Origin: an uncultured Lachnospiraceae bacterium
Lineage (GTDB): Bacteria; Bacillota; Clostridia; Lachnospirales; Lachnospiraceae
Length of the DNA stretch: 45,171 bases
Direction: 5' to 3'
Assembly (NCBI GenBank): GCA_947173945.1
Contig: CAMWGV010000019.1
Span: forward strand, 1-45,171
Positions 8,542-16,454 of the stretch are shown here, piece after piece (the first letter of the stretch is position 1; every line of letters begins with the position of its first letter). A program made the translations under genes and the position numbers. The notes beneath the pieces were generated by a model. The model was not told where the DNA came from, searched no databases, and saw only the letters and a list, made by a program, of their open reading frames with translations.

Positions 8542-9459
8542 ATGAATATATGGATAATTATAAGTATTTTCCTGTTTGTAATTTGTGTTCTGCTTTTTGT
8601 ATACCTGACAGCATTAAAGAGGCAGATAAGGAAAATAAAAGAAGAACTTACACCTACAAGAGAAAAGGAATACAACAAGCAGCTTTCCATTTCCCTTTTT
8701 GACAAAGATTTGACGGCACTTTCAACCGAAATAAATTATAATCTTGATTATCAGAAGCAGCTAAAGCATGAGGCACGGCTGTCGGAGATAAGGCTCAGGC
8801 AGTCAGTTTCAGATATAGCCCATGACCTTCGTACACCGCTTACAGTCATAAAGGGAAATTTACAGATGCTTGTTCAGGATGGTGAATATTCCTCAAAGGA
8901 CAAAGCATATTTAAACACCTGCAGGGAAAAGGCTGATGTATTAAAAAATATGGTGGATGATTTTTTTGAGATGTCTGTGCTTGAAAGTGACAGTACGAAT
9001 GTAATCCTGCATGAAATAAATGCAACGAAGCTTCTTATGCAGTTTGTTGTTGACCATGAGGCTGTTATACGGGAGCATGACCTTGTACCGGATATAAGGC
9101 TGCCGGAAAAAGCAGTTTATATTCAGGCAGATGAGCAAATGCTGACACGTATGCTTGGTAACATGCTTGGCAATGTATTAAAGTATGCGAGAGACAGCTT
9201 CCGCATATCAATGAATGTAAAGAACGACAGCTCCTGCGATATTATATTTGAAAATGCGGTTTATGACATGGAAGAAATAGATGTGGGTAATTTGTTTGAG
9301 CGGACCTACAGGGGCAATCGGGCAAGGACCGGACAGGGTGCAGGTCTCGGACTTTATATTGTAAGGCTGCTTGCCCAAAAGCAGAACGCAGATGTATATG
9401 CAGAAATAAACGACGGAAAACTTGTAACGCATATGGTGTTTACTGCAATAGAAAAGTGA
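8542..9459 (+). CDS. Sensor histidine kinase
   Basis: 305 residues. A single hydrophobic segment at about 3-25 anchors it, with no obvious extracytoplasmic sensor domain. The H-box is SDIAHDLRTPLTV with phosphoacceptor H94. The ATP-binding domain has an N-box LGNMLGNVLKYA and a G-box GAGLGLYIV (266-274). The minimal membrane part suggests that it senses through a partner, perhaps the adjacent ABC permeases, rather than directly; this is inferred. A terminator follows the gene. Confidence 0.93.
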   Translation: MNIWIIISIFLFVICVLLFVYLTALKRQIRKIKEELTPTREKEYNKQLSISLFDKDLTALSTEINYNLDYQKQLKHEARLSEIRLRQSVSDIAHDLRTPLTVIKGNLQMLVQDGEYSSKDKAYLNTCREKADVLKNMVDDFFEMSVLESDSTNVILHEINATKLLMQFVVDHEAVIREHDLVPDIRLPEKAVYIQADEQMLTRMLGNMLGNVLKYARDSFRISMNVKNDSSCDIIFENAVYDMEEIDVGNLFERTYRGNRARTGQGAGLGLYIVRLLAQKQNADVYAEINDGKLVTHMVFTAIEK

Positions 9460-9463
9460 TAAG

Positions 9464-9510
9464 AAACATAAAGAATTTTGTCAATTTAAGAAATTCTTTA
9501 TGTTTTTTAT
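9464..9510 (+). terminator. Rho-independent terminator after the histidine kinase
   Basis: Positions 9464-9478 pair perfectly with 9491-9505 (15-bp AT-rich stem), followed by a T-rich run. The ABC genes downstream therefore probably have their own promoter, perhaps with a -10 TACAAT at 9521-9526, although no good -35 is visible. Confidence 0.75.
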
Positions 9511-9567
9511 TTATTATGGGTACAATACATAAATTTCATGTTGATTCAACAAAGAGGGAGGATAAGA

Positions 9568-10518
9568 ATGTCACAGAACATTATCGATGTTAAACATCTA
9601 AGTAAACAATATATGAAGCAAAAGGCAGTTAATGATGCCTCCTTTCAGATTAAGGAGGGCATGATTTGCGGTCTTATAGGTCCTAACGGTGCAGGAAAGA
9701 CCACAATAATGAAAATGCTCGGTGGGCTTGTAATTCCCACAAATGGAAGTATTTCCATATATGGAGGCTGTACGGAGGCTGGGCTTGCAAAGGCAAGAGG
9801 CCGTATGAGCTTTATGATTGAAACTCCATATGCAAAGGAAAAGATGAGTGCGCGGGAAAATCTTGAAAAGCAAAGATTGCAAAAGGGAATTCCTGACAAA
9901 AAAAGGGTGGATGAGGTATTAAAGATAGTAGGGCTGGAAAACACAGGGAAAAAGCATGTGAGAAATTTTTCACTCGGTATGAGACAGAGGCTTGGAATAG
10001 CCATAGCACTGTTGTCAAAGCCTGAAATTATGGTAATGGATGAGCCAATAAACGGACTTGACCCTGAGGGTATTGTTGAGATAAGGGAACTGCTTCTTAA
10101 GCTGAACAGAGAAGAGCATATTACAATCGTTATTTCGTCACACATTTTAAGTGAGCTTTCCCTTCTTTGTACAGATTATATTTTTATTCATCATGGAGAG
10201 CTTATACAGGCTGTGTCCTCGGATGAGTTAAAGAAGCTGTGTAAGGAATTTTATCATATTCACACTGACAATGACGAAAAGGCATTGGTGATATTGGAAG
10301 AAAAGCTCGGTATAACGGATTATGATTTGGATGAGGATGGAAGTATCCGCCTGTATGAGAAGATGGATAAACTTACTGAAGTTTCACGGACACTGTATGA
10401 GGGTGGTGTAATTCCGATAACACTTGGAATAAATGAGGCAAATCTGGAAAAATATTATATGAATATGGTAGGTGAGCAGAATGTGGAACATAATGAAGGC
10501 ACAAAGGCATCAGATTAA
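9568..10518 (+). CDS. ABC transporter ATP-binding protein
   Basis: 316 residues from the ATG at 9568 (ribosome binding site GAGGGAGGAT); an in-frame ATG at 9538 lacks one. Walker A is GPNGAGKTT (38-46), the signature is SLGMRQ (135-140) and Walker B is MVMDEP (155-160). The BcrA/NatA-like form with a C-terminal extension is typical of ABC-2 exporters for peptide antibiotics or lantibiotic immunity. It overlaps the first permease by 38 bp, indicating coupled translation. Substrate unknown. Confidence 0.92.
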   Translation: MSQNIIDVKHLSKQYMKQKAVNDASFQIKEGMICGLIGPNGAGKTTIMKMLGGLVIPTNGSISIYGGCTEAGLAKARGRMSFMIETPYAKEKMSARENLEKQRLQKGIPDKKRVDEVLKIVGLENTGKKHVRNFSLGMRQRLGIAIALLSKPEIMVMDEPINGLDPEGIVEIRELLLKLNREEHITIVISSHILSELSLLCTDYIFIHHGELIQAVSSDELKKLCKEFYHIHTDNDEKALVILEEKLGITDYDLDEDGSIRLYEKMDKLTEVSRTLYEGGVIPITLGINEANLEKYYMNMVGEQNVEHNEGTKASD

Positions 10519-11263
10519 GGGTGACAATTTCATAATATACGGATTTTTGGCAGCAATTATTATGCAAGTCCTACCTATATTTTTTGATCAAATGGATATG
10601 GAGAGTATGAATGGAGGACTGTTTGCTGTTTCCACGTTTGGCATGATTCCGGTTTCACTTGTGATTGTTTCCCTTGTTTTAGTTGCAAGAATTTGCGGAT
10701 GGGATATGGATGACAAAACGATTAACTATGAACTTTTGTCAGGGCATTCGAGAAGCCAGATATATTTTGGCAGAGTGGTTATGAGCTTAGTGTATGCACT
10801 TGTTGCAGGGTTAATGATAACAGTGTTACCTACATTCATTGTTTTCATTATAAAGGGCTGGGGTAATAATGCTGCTTTTAAAGAAGTGTTTGTCAGAATT
10901 GCTGTTATGATGTGCCCCTATATAAGATGGATATGTGAGCTTGTTCTTGTTGCATTTATTGTAAAAAGCAGTAATGCAACACTTGTGTTAGGATTTCTCA
11001 TGTGTGAAGCAGTTGTACTTGCACAGACGATATTTGAGGATGCAACAGGCATTTTAATAAATGTTCAGTTTGCAATGACAAATATGATTGAGTTATCCCA
11101 AATTACAAACTCAAAAATGGAGCTGGTAAATGGTGAGCTTATATCCGTGTTTGATGCATCATTGAAATCATCAGATATCACAAGCTCAATTGTTGTTTCG
11201 TTCGTTGTGGCGGTTTTATGTGTTATGGCAGGATATGCCATATTTAAAAAAAGAGATATGTAA
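10481..11263 (+). CDS. ABC-2 type permease subunit 1
   Basis: 260 residues with about six hydrophobic segments. The ATG at 10481 is preferred because AGGTGAG precedes it; a GTG at 10472 is also possible. The motif NYELLSGHSRSQIYFGR follows the second helix and recurs almost unchanged in the next gene, so the two permeases are paralogues. With the ATPase upstream they would form a heteromeric exporter in the cytoplasmic membrane. Its substrate is probably a peptide or antibiotic, inferred from the two-component neighbours. Confidence 0.85.
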   Translation: MWNIMKAQRHQIKGDNFIIYGFLAAIIMQVLPIFFDQMDMESMNGGLFAVSTFGMIPVSLVIVSLVLVARICGWDMDDKTINYELLSGHSRSQIYFGRVVMSLVYALVAGLMITVLPTFIVFIIKGWGNNAAFKEVFVRIAVMMCPYIRWICELVLVAFIVKSSNATLVLGFLMCEAVVLAQTIFEDATGILINVQFAMTNMIELSQITNSKMELVNGELISVFDASLKSSDITSSIVVSFVVAVLCVMAGYAIFKKRDM

Positions 11264-11312
11264 ACAATAATTAGGGGAAAGCTTCCAATTAAACAGAAAA
11301 GAGGGCGGTAAA

Positions 11313-12095
11313 TTGAAGGATTTAATAAAAGCACAGTTATATCAGCTGCGAAAGAGCAGGCTTATTATTATAGTGTTTATTGCAGTATTGCTTCTGCAGT
11401 TTACGAATCTGATAGGAGAAATCTCTTATAGCGGAAATGGACTTTACGCAAGTACATATATTGCCGGTATGAGCCAGGATATGATTTTCTTTTCCTTATT
11501 TTTTCCTATTGTCTTTACAGGATTGGTTTGCGGTGGGGATTTTTTGGATAGGACGGCAAACTATGAGCTTATGTCAGGCCATACAAGAAGGCAGATTTAT
11601 TTTTGCAGGGCGATTATAAGTCTTGTGGGTGGAGCGGTTGGAACCCTTATTATTATTACGGCACCTGTCGTTGTGCTGAGTGTTGTATATGGGTGGGGAA
11701 CGGATATTTCGGTGAAGGAAGCAGTAATAAGATATGCACTTATGATATTGCCGATATTAAGAATTATATGTGAGTGTGTGTTTTTCACTTATGTAGTTAA
11801 AAATCCGTATCTGACAATGGCAAGTTCGTACATTGTATATGTATTAAGCTTATCATACGGTGAACTATTTTCAAAAAATGCGTCTGTATTTTTGGGAATT
11901 ACAACTATTATGAAGCTTACAAAATACGAATCATGGAGTACATATACGCTGGATAATACGGTTGACATGATAAAGGTGTATGAGGCAACCTTGAGTGCAG
12001 GAGATATTCTGTCAGTTATTTTCGCCTCTGTAATGATTGGTGGATTATTTCTCTTTACAGGGTACAGATATTTTCACGAGGATGATTTGAATTAG
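11313..12095 (+). CDS. ABC-2 type permease subunit 2
   Basis: 260 residues from a TTG start at 11313, with GAGGGCGG about 8 nt upstream. There are about six membrane segments and the shared motif NYELMSGHTRRQIYFCR, making it a duplicate of the preceding permease. It ends 21 bp before the S41 protease gene. Two diverged permeases with one ATPase suggest a heterodimeric membrane part. Confidence 0.85.
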   Translation: MKDLIKAQLYQLRKSRLIIIVFIAVLLLQFTNLIGEISYSGNGLYASTYIAGMSQDMIFFSLFFPIVFTGLVCGGDFLDRTANYELMSGHTRRQIYFCRAIISLVGGAVGTLIIITAPVVVLSVVYGWGTDISVKEAVIRYALMILPILRIICECVFFTYVVKNPYLTMASSYIVYVLSLSYGELFSKNASVFLGITTIMKLTKYESWSTYTLDNTVDMIKVYEATLSAGDILSVIFASVMIGGLFLFTGYRYFHEDDLN

Positions 12096-12116
12096 AAAGG
12101 GTCAGGAGGTGAAAGA

Positions 12117-13763
12117 ATGCTTTACAGCGATTTAATTTTAATACTAGTAACGATTGGATTTTCACTTGGGCTTTATTTTCTGGCTGGTTATGCTGCGAAG
12201 GCGCTAAGCTCAAAATGGAAGCTTTGTTATGTTGTTCCTTTCATTGTATGTATTTTGTTTGCTGAACTTTCGGGAACTGAAATTTCTCTTTTGGGAGTAT
12301 ATATAGGTGTGGCTTTGTTATTTGTGGGATTTATTAAGGAGGATGTAAGGATAAGACGTATGGTGTCTGTTGGCACCATTGTTTTAACATTCGTATCAAT
12401 CCTCATATGTCTGTTTTATCCGGGATATCGCATGCCCAACTTTGTAAGTGATTTTAAAACAGGATTTACATCAATGAAAGAACATTACTGTATGACGGAA
12501 CATAAGAATATTGATTGGGATGCCATGTATGAGGAGTATCTGCCTAAGTTTAAGGAGGCACAAAAAAATCATGATGAGGTAGAAAATTATATTCTTTGGA
12601 TAGAGCTGTGTAACAGTATGCATGATGGTCATGTTGCATATTCCGCTGATAAAAAAATTGCAGATAAGGCAATTGATAAAATGTATGGAAATGACTATGG
12701 TCTTTCACTGATTACTTTGTCTGACGGAAATACGGTTGCAATAAATGTTCAGGAGAACAGTGAGGTATATTCTGCCGGAATACGAAACGGAACTGTCATA
12801 ACGTCATGGGATGGAAAATCTGTAGATGAGCTTAAATCCAATGACATTCCAATTGAATGGCTGCCTTACAATCCGGTTAAGGAGAATGACGATTTTAACA
12901 GTGCAATGCTTGTTGCAGGAATGGGTGGGGATATCGTTTCCATAGGATTTATTGATGAAAATGGAAAAGAAAAAAGTGTAAGTGCACCTAAGCTTGGGAC
13001 ATATTCAAAACGGCTTGAGGACACAGTGGATATTTTATATTCGGGAATAAAAGCATCTAATCTTACATGGCATGACTTGAATGAAAATACGGCAGTGCTC
13101 AGGCTTACACAGATGATGTATGATACAGATTCTTCTGCAAACAGTAATTTCAGCCGTATGAAGGAAGAGCTGAAGGCAAATATACTGGAGCAGAAGGAGA
13201 AGGGGATTGAAAACCTTATTATTGATCTTCGCTGCAATGGAGGAGGAGACCCTGGATTTATTATTGCAATTGCTGAGCTTCTTTCACCCGAAACAGAGTT
13301 TTCATATGCGTGCAGTGCTCTTTGGGATGCAAATGCAAAGGAGTTTTCATATGATTCCGAGTCTGGAACGTATGTTGTTGGAAATAAAGTTACATATACC
13401 GGTGAAAATGTGTGGGGAGACGGACAGATTGTCATTTTGGTAAATATGGCTACAATCAGTGCAGGAGATCATTTCACACAGCTTATGAGTGCACTTGACA
13501 ATGTGACGATAATGGGATTTACAAGCTCAAACTGTTCCGGACAGGCAATCAGGGGCGTTAGCTTTGAGAGTGGAGTATTGCAGTTTTCTTCCGTACCGAC
13601 CGTTCATGAGGACGGAACAATATATATAGACCCTGATGCATCAAGAAAAGCAACTGTACCGTTGGATATAAAGATTCCGTTTGATGAGAGGGCAGTAAAG
13701 GCGATATTTGATGATGGGGAAGACTATGAGCTTCAGTATGCAGAGGAATATTTGAGAAAGTAG
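12117..13763 (+). CDS. Membrane-anchored S41 (C-terminal processing) peptidase
   Basis: 548 residues with an excellent ribosome binding site (AGGAGGTGA). Residues 1-101 contain about four hydrophobic segments, unusual for a family that normally has one signal anchor. A PDZ-like region lies near 180-260. The peptidase core includes ENLIIDLRCNGGGDPG and MATISAGDHFTQL with likely nucleophile S448. It would cleave extracytoplasmic substrates. Its place at the end of a regulator-kinase-ABC group suggests that it processes an exported peptide or degrades a hostile one; this is inference. No terminator is evident after it. Confidence 0.87.
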   Translation: MLYSDLILILVTIGFSLGLYFLAGYAAKALSSKWKLCYVVPFIVCILFAELSGTEISLLGVYIGVALLFVGFIKEDVRIRRMVSVGTIVLTFVSILICLFYPGYRMPNFVSDFKTGFTSMKEHYCMTEHKNIDWDAMYEEYLPKFKEAQKNHDEVENYILWIELCNSMHDGHVAYSADKKIADKAIDKMYGNDYGLSLITLSDGNTVAINVQENSEVYSAGIRNGTVITSWDGKSVDELKSNDIPIEWLPYNPVKENDDFNSAMLVAGMGGDIVSIGFIDENGKEKSVSAPKLGTYSKRLEDTVDILYSGIKASNLTWHDLNENTAVLRLTQMMYDTDSSANSNFSRMKEELKANILEQKEKGIENLIIDLRCNGGGDPGFIIAIAELLSPETEFSYACSALWDANAKEFSYDSESGTYVVGNKVTYTGENVWGDGQIVILVNMATISAGDHFTQLMSALDNVTIMGFTSSNCSGQAIRGVSFESGVLQFSSVPTVHEDGTIYIDPDASRKATVPLDIKIPFDERAVKAIFDDGEDYELQYAEEYLRK

Positions 13764-13843
13764 ATTTTTTGTTGAAATAGTGAAACTGATATAATAATTA
13801 TAGAAATATGTAAGTCGCAAATTCAACCGACAGAATATTCTTA

Positions 13844-13872
13844 TTGTAAAAAATGTCCATTGCGTTTATAAT
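13844..13872 (+). promoter_or_regulatory. Sigma-A promoter for the ComFB gene
   Basis: TTGTAA (13844-13849) and TATAAT (13867-13872), 17-bp spacer, give a predicted leader of about 95 nt before the ATG at 13975. Confidence 0.6.
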
Positions 13873-13974
13873 GCATGTAGGTACCTGTTACATATGAGTA
13901 TTATTTTAAATAGTCAGAAAACATTGGTATTTATATTTGGGATAAAACAGTTATTTGGAGAATGGGGAACAATT

Positions 13975-14256
13975 ATGACGCAATTAGTTAATTTGATGGA
14001 AGAAACAGTATTCAACAAGATTGATGAGTTATGGCCCAATACAGAATACTGCAAATGTGAAGAATGCCGTATGGATATAGCGACCTATGCATTAAACCGC
14101 CTTCCGGCACAGTATGTACAATCATTGAAGGGAAAAGTGATGTACCGTTTTGAAGCGTGCCAGACACAAAGTGATGTGGATGTCACGGTAATTGTTGGAA
14201 CGGCAATCGGGGTTGTAGGTAATGCTCCACATAGAAATACAGTCCAGTCAGAATAA
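13975..14256 (+). CDS. ComFB-domain protein
   Basis: 93 residues from the ATG at 13975 (preceded by GGAGAATGGGGA); the ORF could extend to an ATG at 13894, but that has no ribosome binding site. The ComFB signature is clear: NLMEETVFNKIDEL, then C26-K-C28-EE-C31-R, then ALNRLPAQYV. The cysteines could bind a metal. The family was named for the late-competence operon of Bacillus, where its role is obscure; ComFB-domain proteins in cyanobacteria have been reported to bind cyclic dinucleotides. No competence genes are adjacent. It stands alone between its promoter and a terminator. Confidence 0.85.
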   Translation: MTQLVNLMEETVFNKIDELWPNTEYCKCEECRMDIATYALNRLPAQYVQSLKGKVMYRFEACQTQSDVDVTVIVGTAIGVVGNAPHRNTVQSE

Positions 14257-14258
14257 AC

Positions 14259-14303
14259 AAGAGGCTGCCGCACTATATGCTTAGTGTGGCGGCCTCTTAT
14301 TTT
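14259..14303 (+). terminator. Terminator after the ComFB gene
   Basis: A 17-bp stem (14259-14275 with 14282-14298), including two G-U pairs, with a 6-nt loop, is followed by TTATTTTG. It is GC-rich and strong. Confidence 0.85.
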
Positions 14304-14316
14304 GTGTCACAGTAAA

Positions 14317-14351
14317 AGTCAGGACTACCGGTTAAGCCGGTAGTCCTGACT
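14317..14351. terminator. 15-bp palindrome, probable terminator of the minus-strand aminotransferase
   Basis: Positions 14317-14331 pair perfectly with 14337-14351 around loop TTAAG. On the minus strand it is followed by TTTTAC, consistent with termination of the gene ending at 14358. The central 21 bp match the palindrome at 25-47 at all but one base. Confidence 0.65.
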
Positions 14352-14357
14352 GAAAAT

Positions 14358-15602
14358 CTAGCCAATCACTTCATCTACAGCTTCCTTTATAATTTCAAGT
14401 CCCTTCAGAAGTGTTTCATCAGGTATGGTAAGTGCAGGCATAGGCTTAACGACACAGTTGTCTCTGCCTGCAAGCTCTATTATAAGTCCTCTCTTAAAGC
14501 AGGCATGGGATATGGCAGATGCTTTTTCGCCGCTTCCCACGTCAATTCCGAATATACATCCGATACCACGGATTTCAATGCCGTCCCTTGCGACATTTTT
14601 TTCAAGATAATCACGTATGATTTGTTCCTTGCGCTTTGCTTCCGCCTCAATATTATTTTCAAGCATGAACTCCAAGCCTGCTTTGGCAGCAACAACTGCT
14701 AACTGGTTTCCACGGAATGTTCCGTTGTGCTCTCCAGGAAGCCATATATCAAGCTCAGGAGAAAACAGAGTGAGAGCAAAAGGAAGACCGTATCCACCGA
14801 TTGATTTGGACATTATAAGCATATCCGGCTTTATGCCTGCTCTCTCAAATGAGAAGAAGGTTCCGGTGCGGGCACAGCCAACCTGTATATCATCAATAAT
14901 CAAAAGAATGTCGTGTCTATCACATAATTTTCTGACATCCTGAAGCCATTTATCATCAAATACGTAAACACCACCCTCAGCCTGTACTGTCTCTATAATC
15001 AGGGCAGCAGGCTTGTCAATACCTGAGTGGTCATCCGTTAAAAGAGTTTCCATGTAGTTGATTGTATCAAAATTTTCGAACATGTATGGTGCAGGAATAT
15101 GGGTTACATAGTCTAATGGAACACCTGCACCGTTGCGGTCCGTCCTGTCGGTTGTAAGTGAAAGAGCACCGAGAGTCATACCGTGGAAGCATCCCATAAG
15201 AGCCCAGACATTGGTTCTCTTTTTCACTTTTCTTGCAAGCTTTAAAGCGGCTTCGATTGCGTTTGTGCCTGTAGGAGCCGGAAACATTATTTTGTAGTCC
15301 AGTCCGCGGGGCTTTAATACTTTTTCTTCGAAATATTCTATAAAATCGGCTTTTACATTTGTCATCATGTCAAGAGAGTGGAGTATGCCATCATTTGAAA
15401 GGTAGTCAATCAGCTTTGCTTTGATGTAGTCGTTGTTGTGTCCATAGTTTACTGCTCCAGCTCCGCAGAAAAAGTCTATATATTCGTTTCCGTCAACGTC
15501 CGTTATAATGGAGCCCTTTGCCTTTGCAAACACAGATGGAAAGCTTCTGCAATAAGAGCGCACATTTGATTCATATGTTTCAAAAACTTCTTTCATTTCC
15601 AT
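14358..15602 (-). CDS. Diaminobutyrate--2-oxoglutarate aminotransferase-like (EctB-type) class III aminotransferase
   Basis: 414 residues. The PLP lysine is K266 in MSKSIGGYGLPFAL, with D237 in IDDIQVG. The segment PGEHNGTFRGN is characteristic of EctB, which converts aspartate semialdehyde and glutamate to L-2,4-diaminobutyrate. No ectA or ectC lies nearby, so ectoine synthesis is not indicated. It follows murT and the GatD-like gene on the same strand, about 80 bp downstream, suggesting a cell-wall or peptide use for diaminobutyrate; this is inference. Ribosome binding site GAGGAATG precedes the ATG. Confidence 0.85.
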   Translation of the reverse strand: MEMKEVFETYESNVRSYCRSFPSVFAKAKGSIITDVDGNEYIDFFCGAGAVNYGHNNDYIKAKLIDYLSNDGILHSLDMMTNVKADFIEYFEEKVLKPRGLDYKIMFPAPTGTNAIEAALKLARKVKKRTNVWALMGCFHGMTLGALSLTTDRTDRNGAGVPLDYVTHIPAPYMFENFDTINYMETLLTDDHSGIDKPAALIIETVQAEGGVYVFDDKWLQDVRKLCDRHDILLIIDDIQVGCARTGTFFSFERAGIKPDMLIMSKSIGGYGLPFALTLFSPELDIWLPGEHNGTFRGNQLAVVAAKAGLEFMLENNIEAEAKRKEQIIRDYLEKNVARDGIEIRGIGCIFGIDVGSGEKASAISHACFKRGLIIELAGRDNCVVKPMPALTIPDETLLKGLEIIKEAVDEVIG

Positions 15603-15658
15603 GATTCATTCCTCTTTTCTTGGTGAAATTTAAATGTTTATATTTTGTATGCGTTAGG

Positions 15659-15687
15659 ATTACCCTTACATAAATTATAAGTGTCAA
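15659..15687 (-). promoter_or_regulatory. Possible promoter before the aminotransferase gene
   Basis: On the minus strand TTGACA overlaps the stop codon of the GatD-like gene, and GGTAAT follows after 17 bp. The -10 is weak, so the aminotransferase may have its own promoter or rely on read-through. Confidence 0.35.
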
Positions 15688-16403
15688 TGGGATGGCTTAA
15701 AATTTTCGAACTGCAACAGCCTGCTGTTATAGGCACTCATAATCGTATCTTCAAATGCCAGCTCCGGATGTTCAATGCCCATAATGGACAAAAGATATTT
15801 TACAAACGGCGGGTTGGATATCAAAAAAGGACCGATTGTATATGTGCCATAAAAATGGTTTCTTCGGATACCCTCAAGGTCTGACTCAGGATTGATACCA
15901 CATCCCTTTGTTACCTTATAAAAATAGCAGTCTGAGTTGTCGCCATAGGAGTGACTGAATTGGGATTTGAAACCAAGAAGCTTCATGCCCTCAAATTCTC
16001 CTAAAATATATGAGTTGTGCCGGTTAAACATATACCGTTTGGCATATGTATCAAACAGACCGAGACATTTAAACCGGCTGTTATCCTCATTTTCAATATA
16101 TTGTCCGAATATTTCCATTGCATTTCCTGTCATAAGAAATATGCAACCCTTGTCAATAAGCTCTATGATACGCTCCTTGTGGGGGGTGAGAGCAGATACG
16201 ACAAGCTCCTGCTGTTTTTCAGACATTGCACCCATGAAAACCATGGAAACATCCTGACTGACAAATGCAGGCTCATCAAAAAGATGAGTATCTGTAAACA
16301 CTGCATCAGGAATACATTTTTTCAAATAACCGGTATTCATTAAATCCCCAAACAGGTTGGCAAATTCAGGATACAGAGTTTCTATTATTATGTTATTTTC
16401 CAT
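15684..16403 (-). CDS. GatD-like amidotransferase homologue lacking catalytic residues
   Basis: 239 residues, encoded directly after MurT (51-bp gap) exactly as gatD follows murT elsewhere. GatD normally hydrolyses glutamine to give ammonia for amidation of lipid II D-glutamate. Here the nucleophile-elbow segment reads MTGNAMEIFG (91-100), where active enzymes have G-I-C-G-G-Y-Q, so Cys aligns with G93. The terminal motif reads GTYTIGPFLISNP where GatD has GTYLHGPLLPKNP, so the catalytic His aligns with I190. Glutaminase activity is therefore unlikely. It could serve as a structural partner of MurT or have a new role. Alignment is by eye. Confidence 0.75.
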   Translation of the reverse strand: MENNIIIETLYPEFANLFGDLMNTGYLKKCIPDAVFTDTHLFDEPAFVSQDVSMVFMGAMSEKQQELVVSALTPHKERIIELIDKGCIFLMTGNAMEIFGQYIENEDNSRFKCLGLFDTYAKRYMFNRHNSYILGEFEGMKLLGFKSQFSHSYGDNSDCYFYKVTKGCGINPESDLEGIRRNHFYGTYTIGPFLISNPPFVKYLLSIMGIEHPELAFEDTIMSAYNSRLLQFENFKPSH

Positions 16404-16454
16404 ACCTTATTACCTCCTTAGCGGGTGTCCGGTTATAATAGTGATTGCAGTATA

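Noticed and set aside
9521-9526. TACAAT as -10 of the ABC operon promoter
   Set aside because: The best -35 at correct spacing (TTATGT) is poor and lies in the terminator stem, so it was not called as a feature.
9645-10145. Minus-strand ORF of 166 codons opposite the ABC ATPase
   Set aside because: Shadow of the ATPase gene; no ribosome binding site and no recognisable motif.
12866-13435. Long minus-strand ORF of 189 codons opposite the S41 protease gene
   Set aside because: It lies wholly inside a well-supported gene, has low-complexity Ser/Phe-rich translation and no ribosome binding site or family resemblance.
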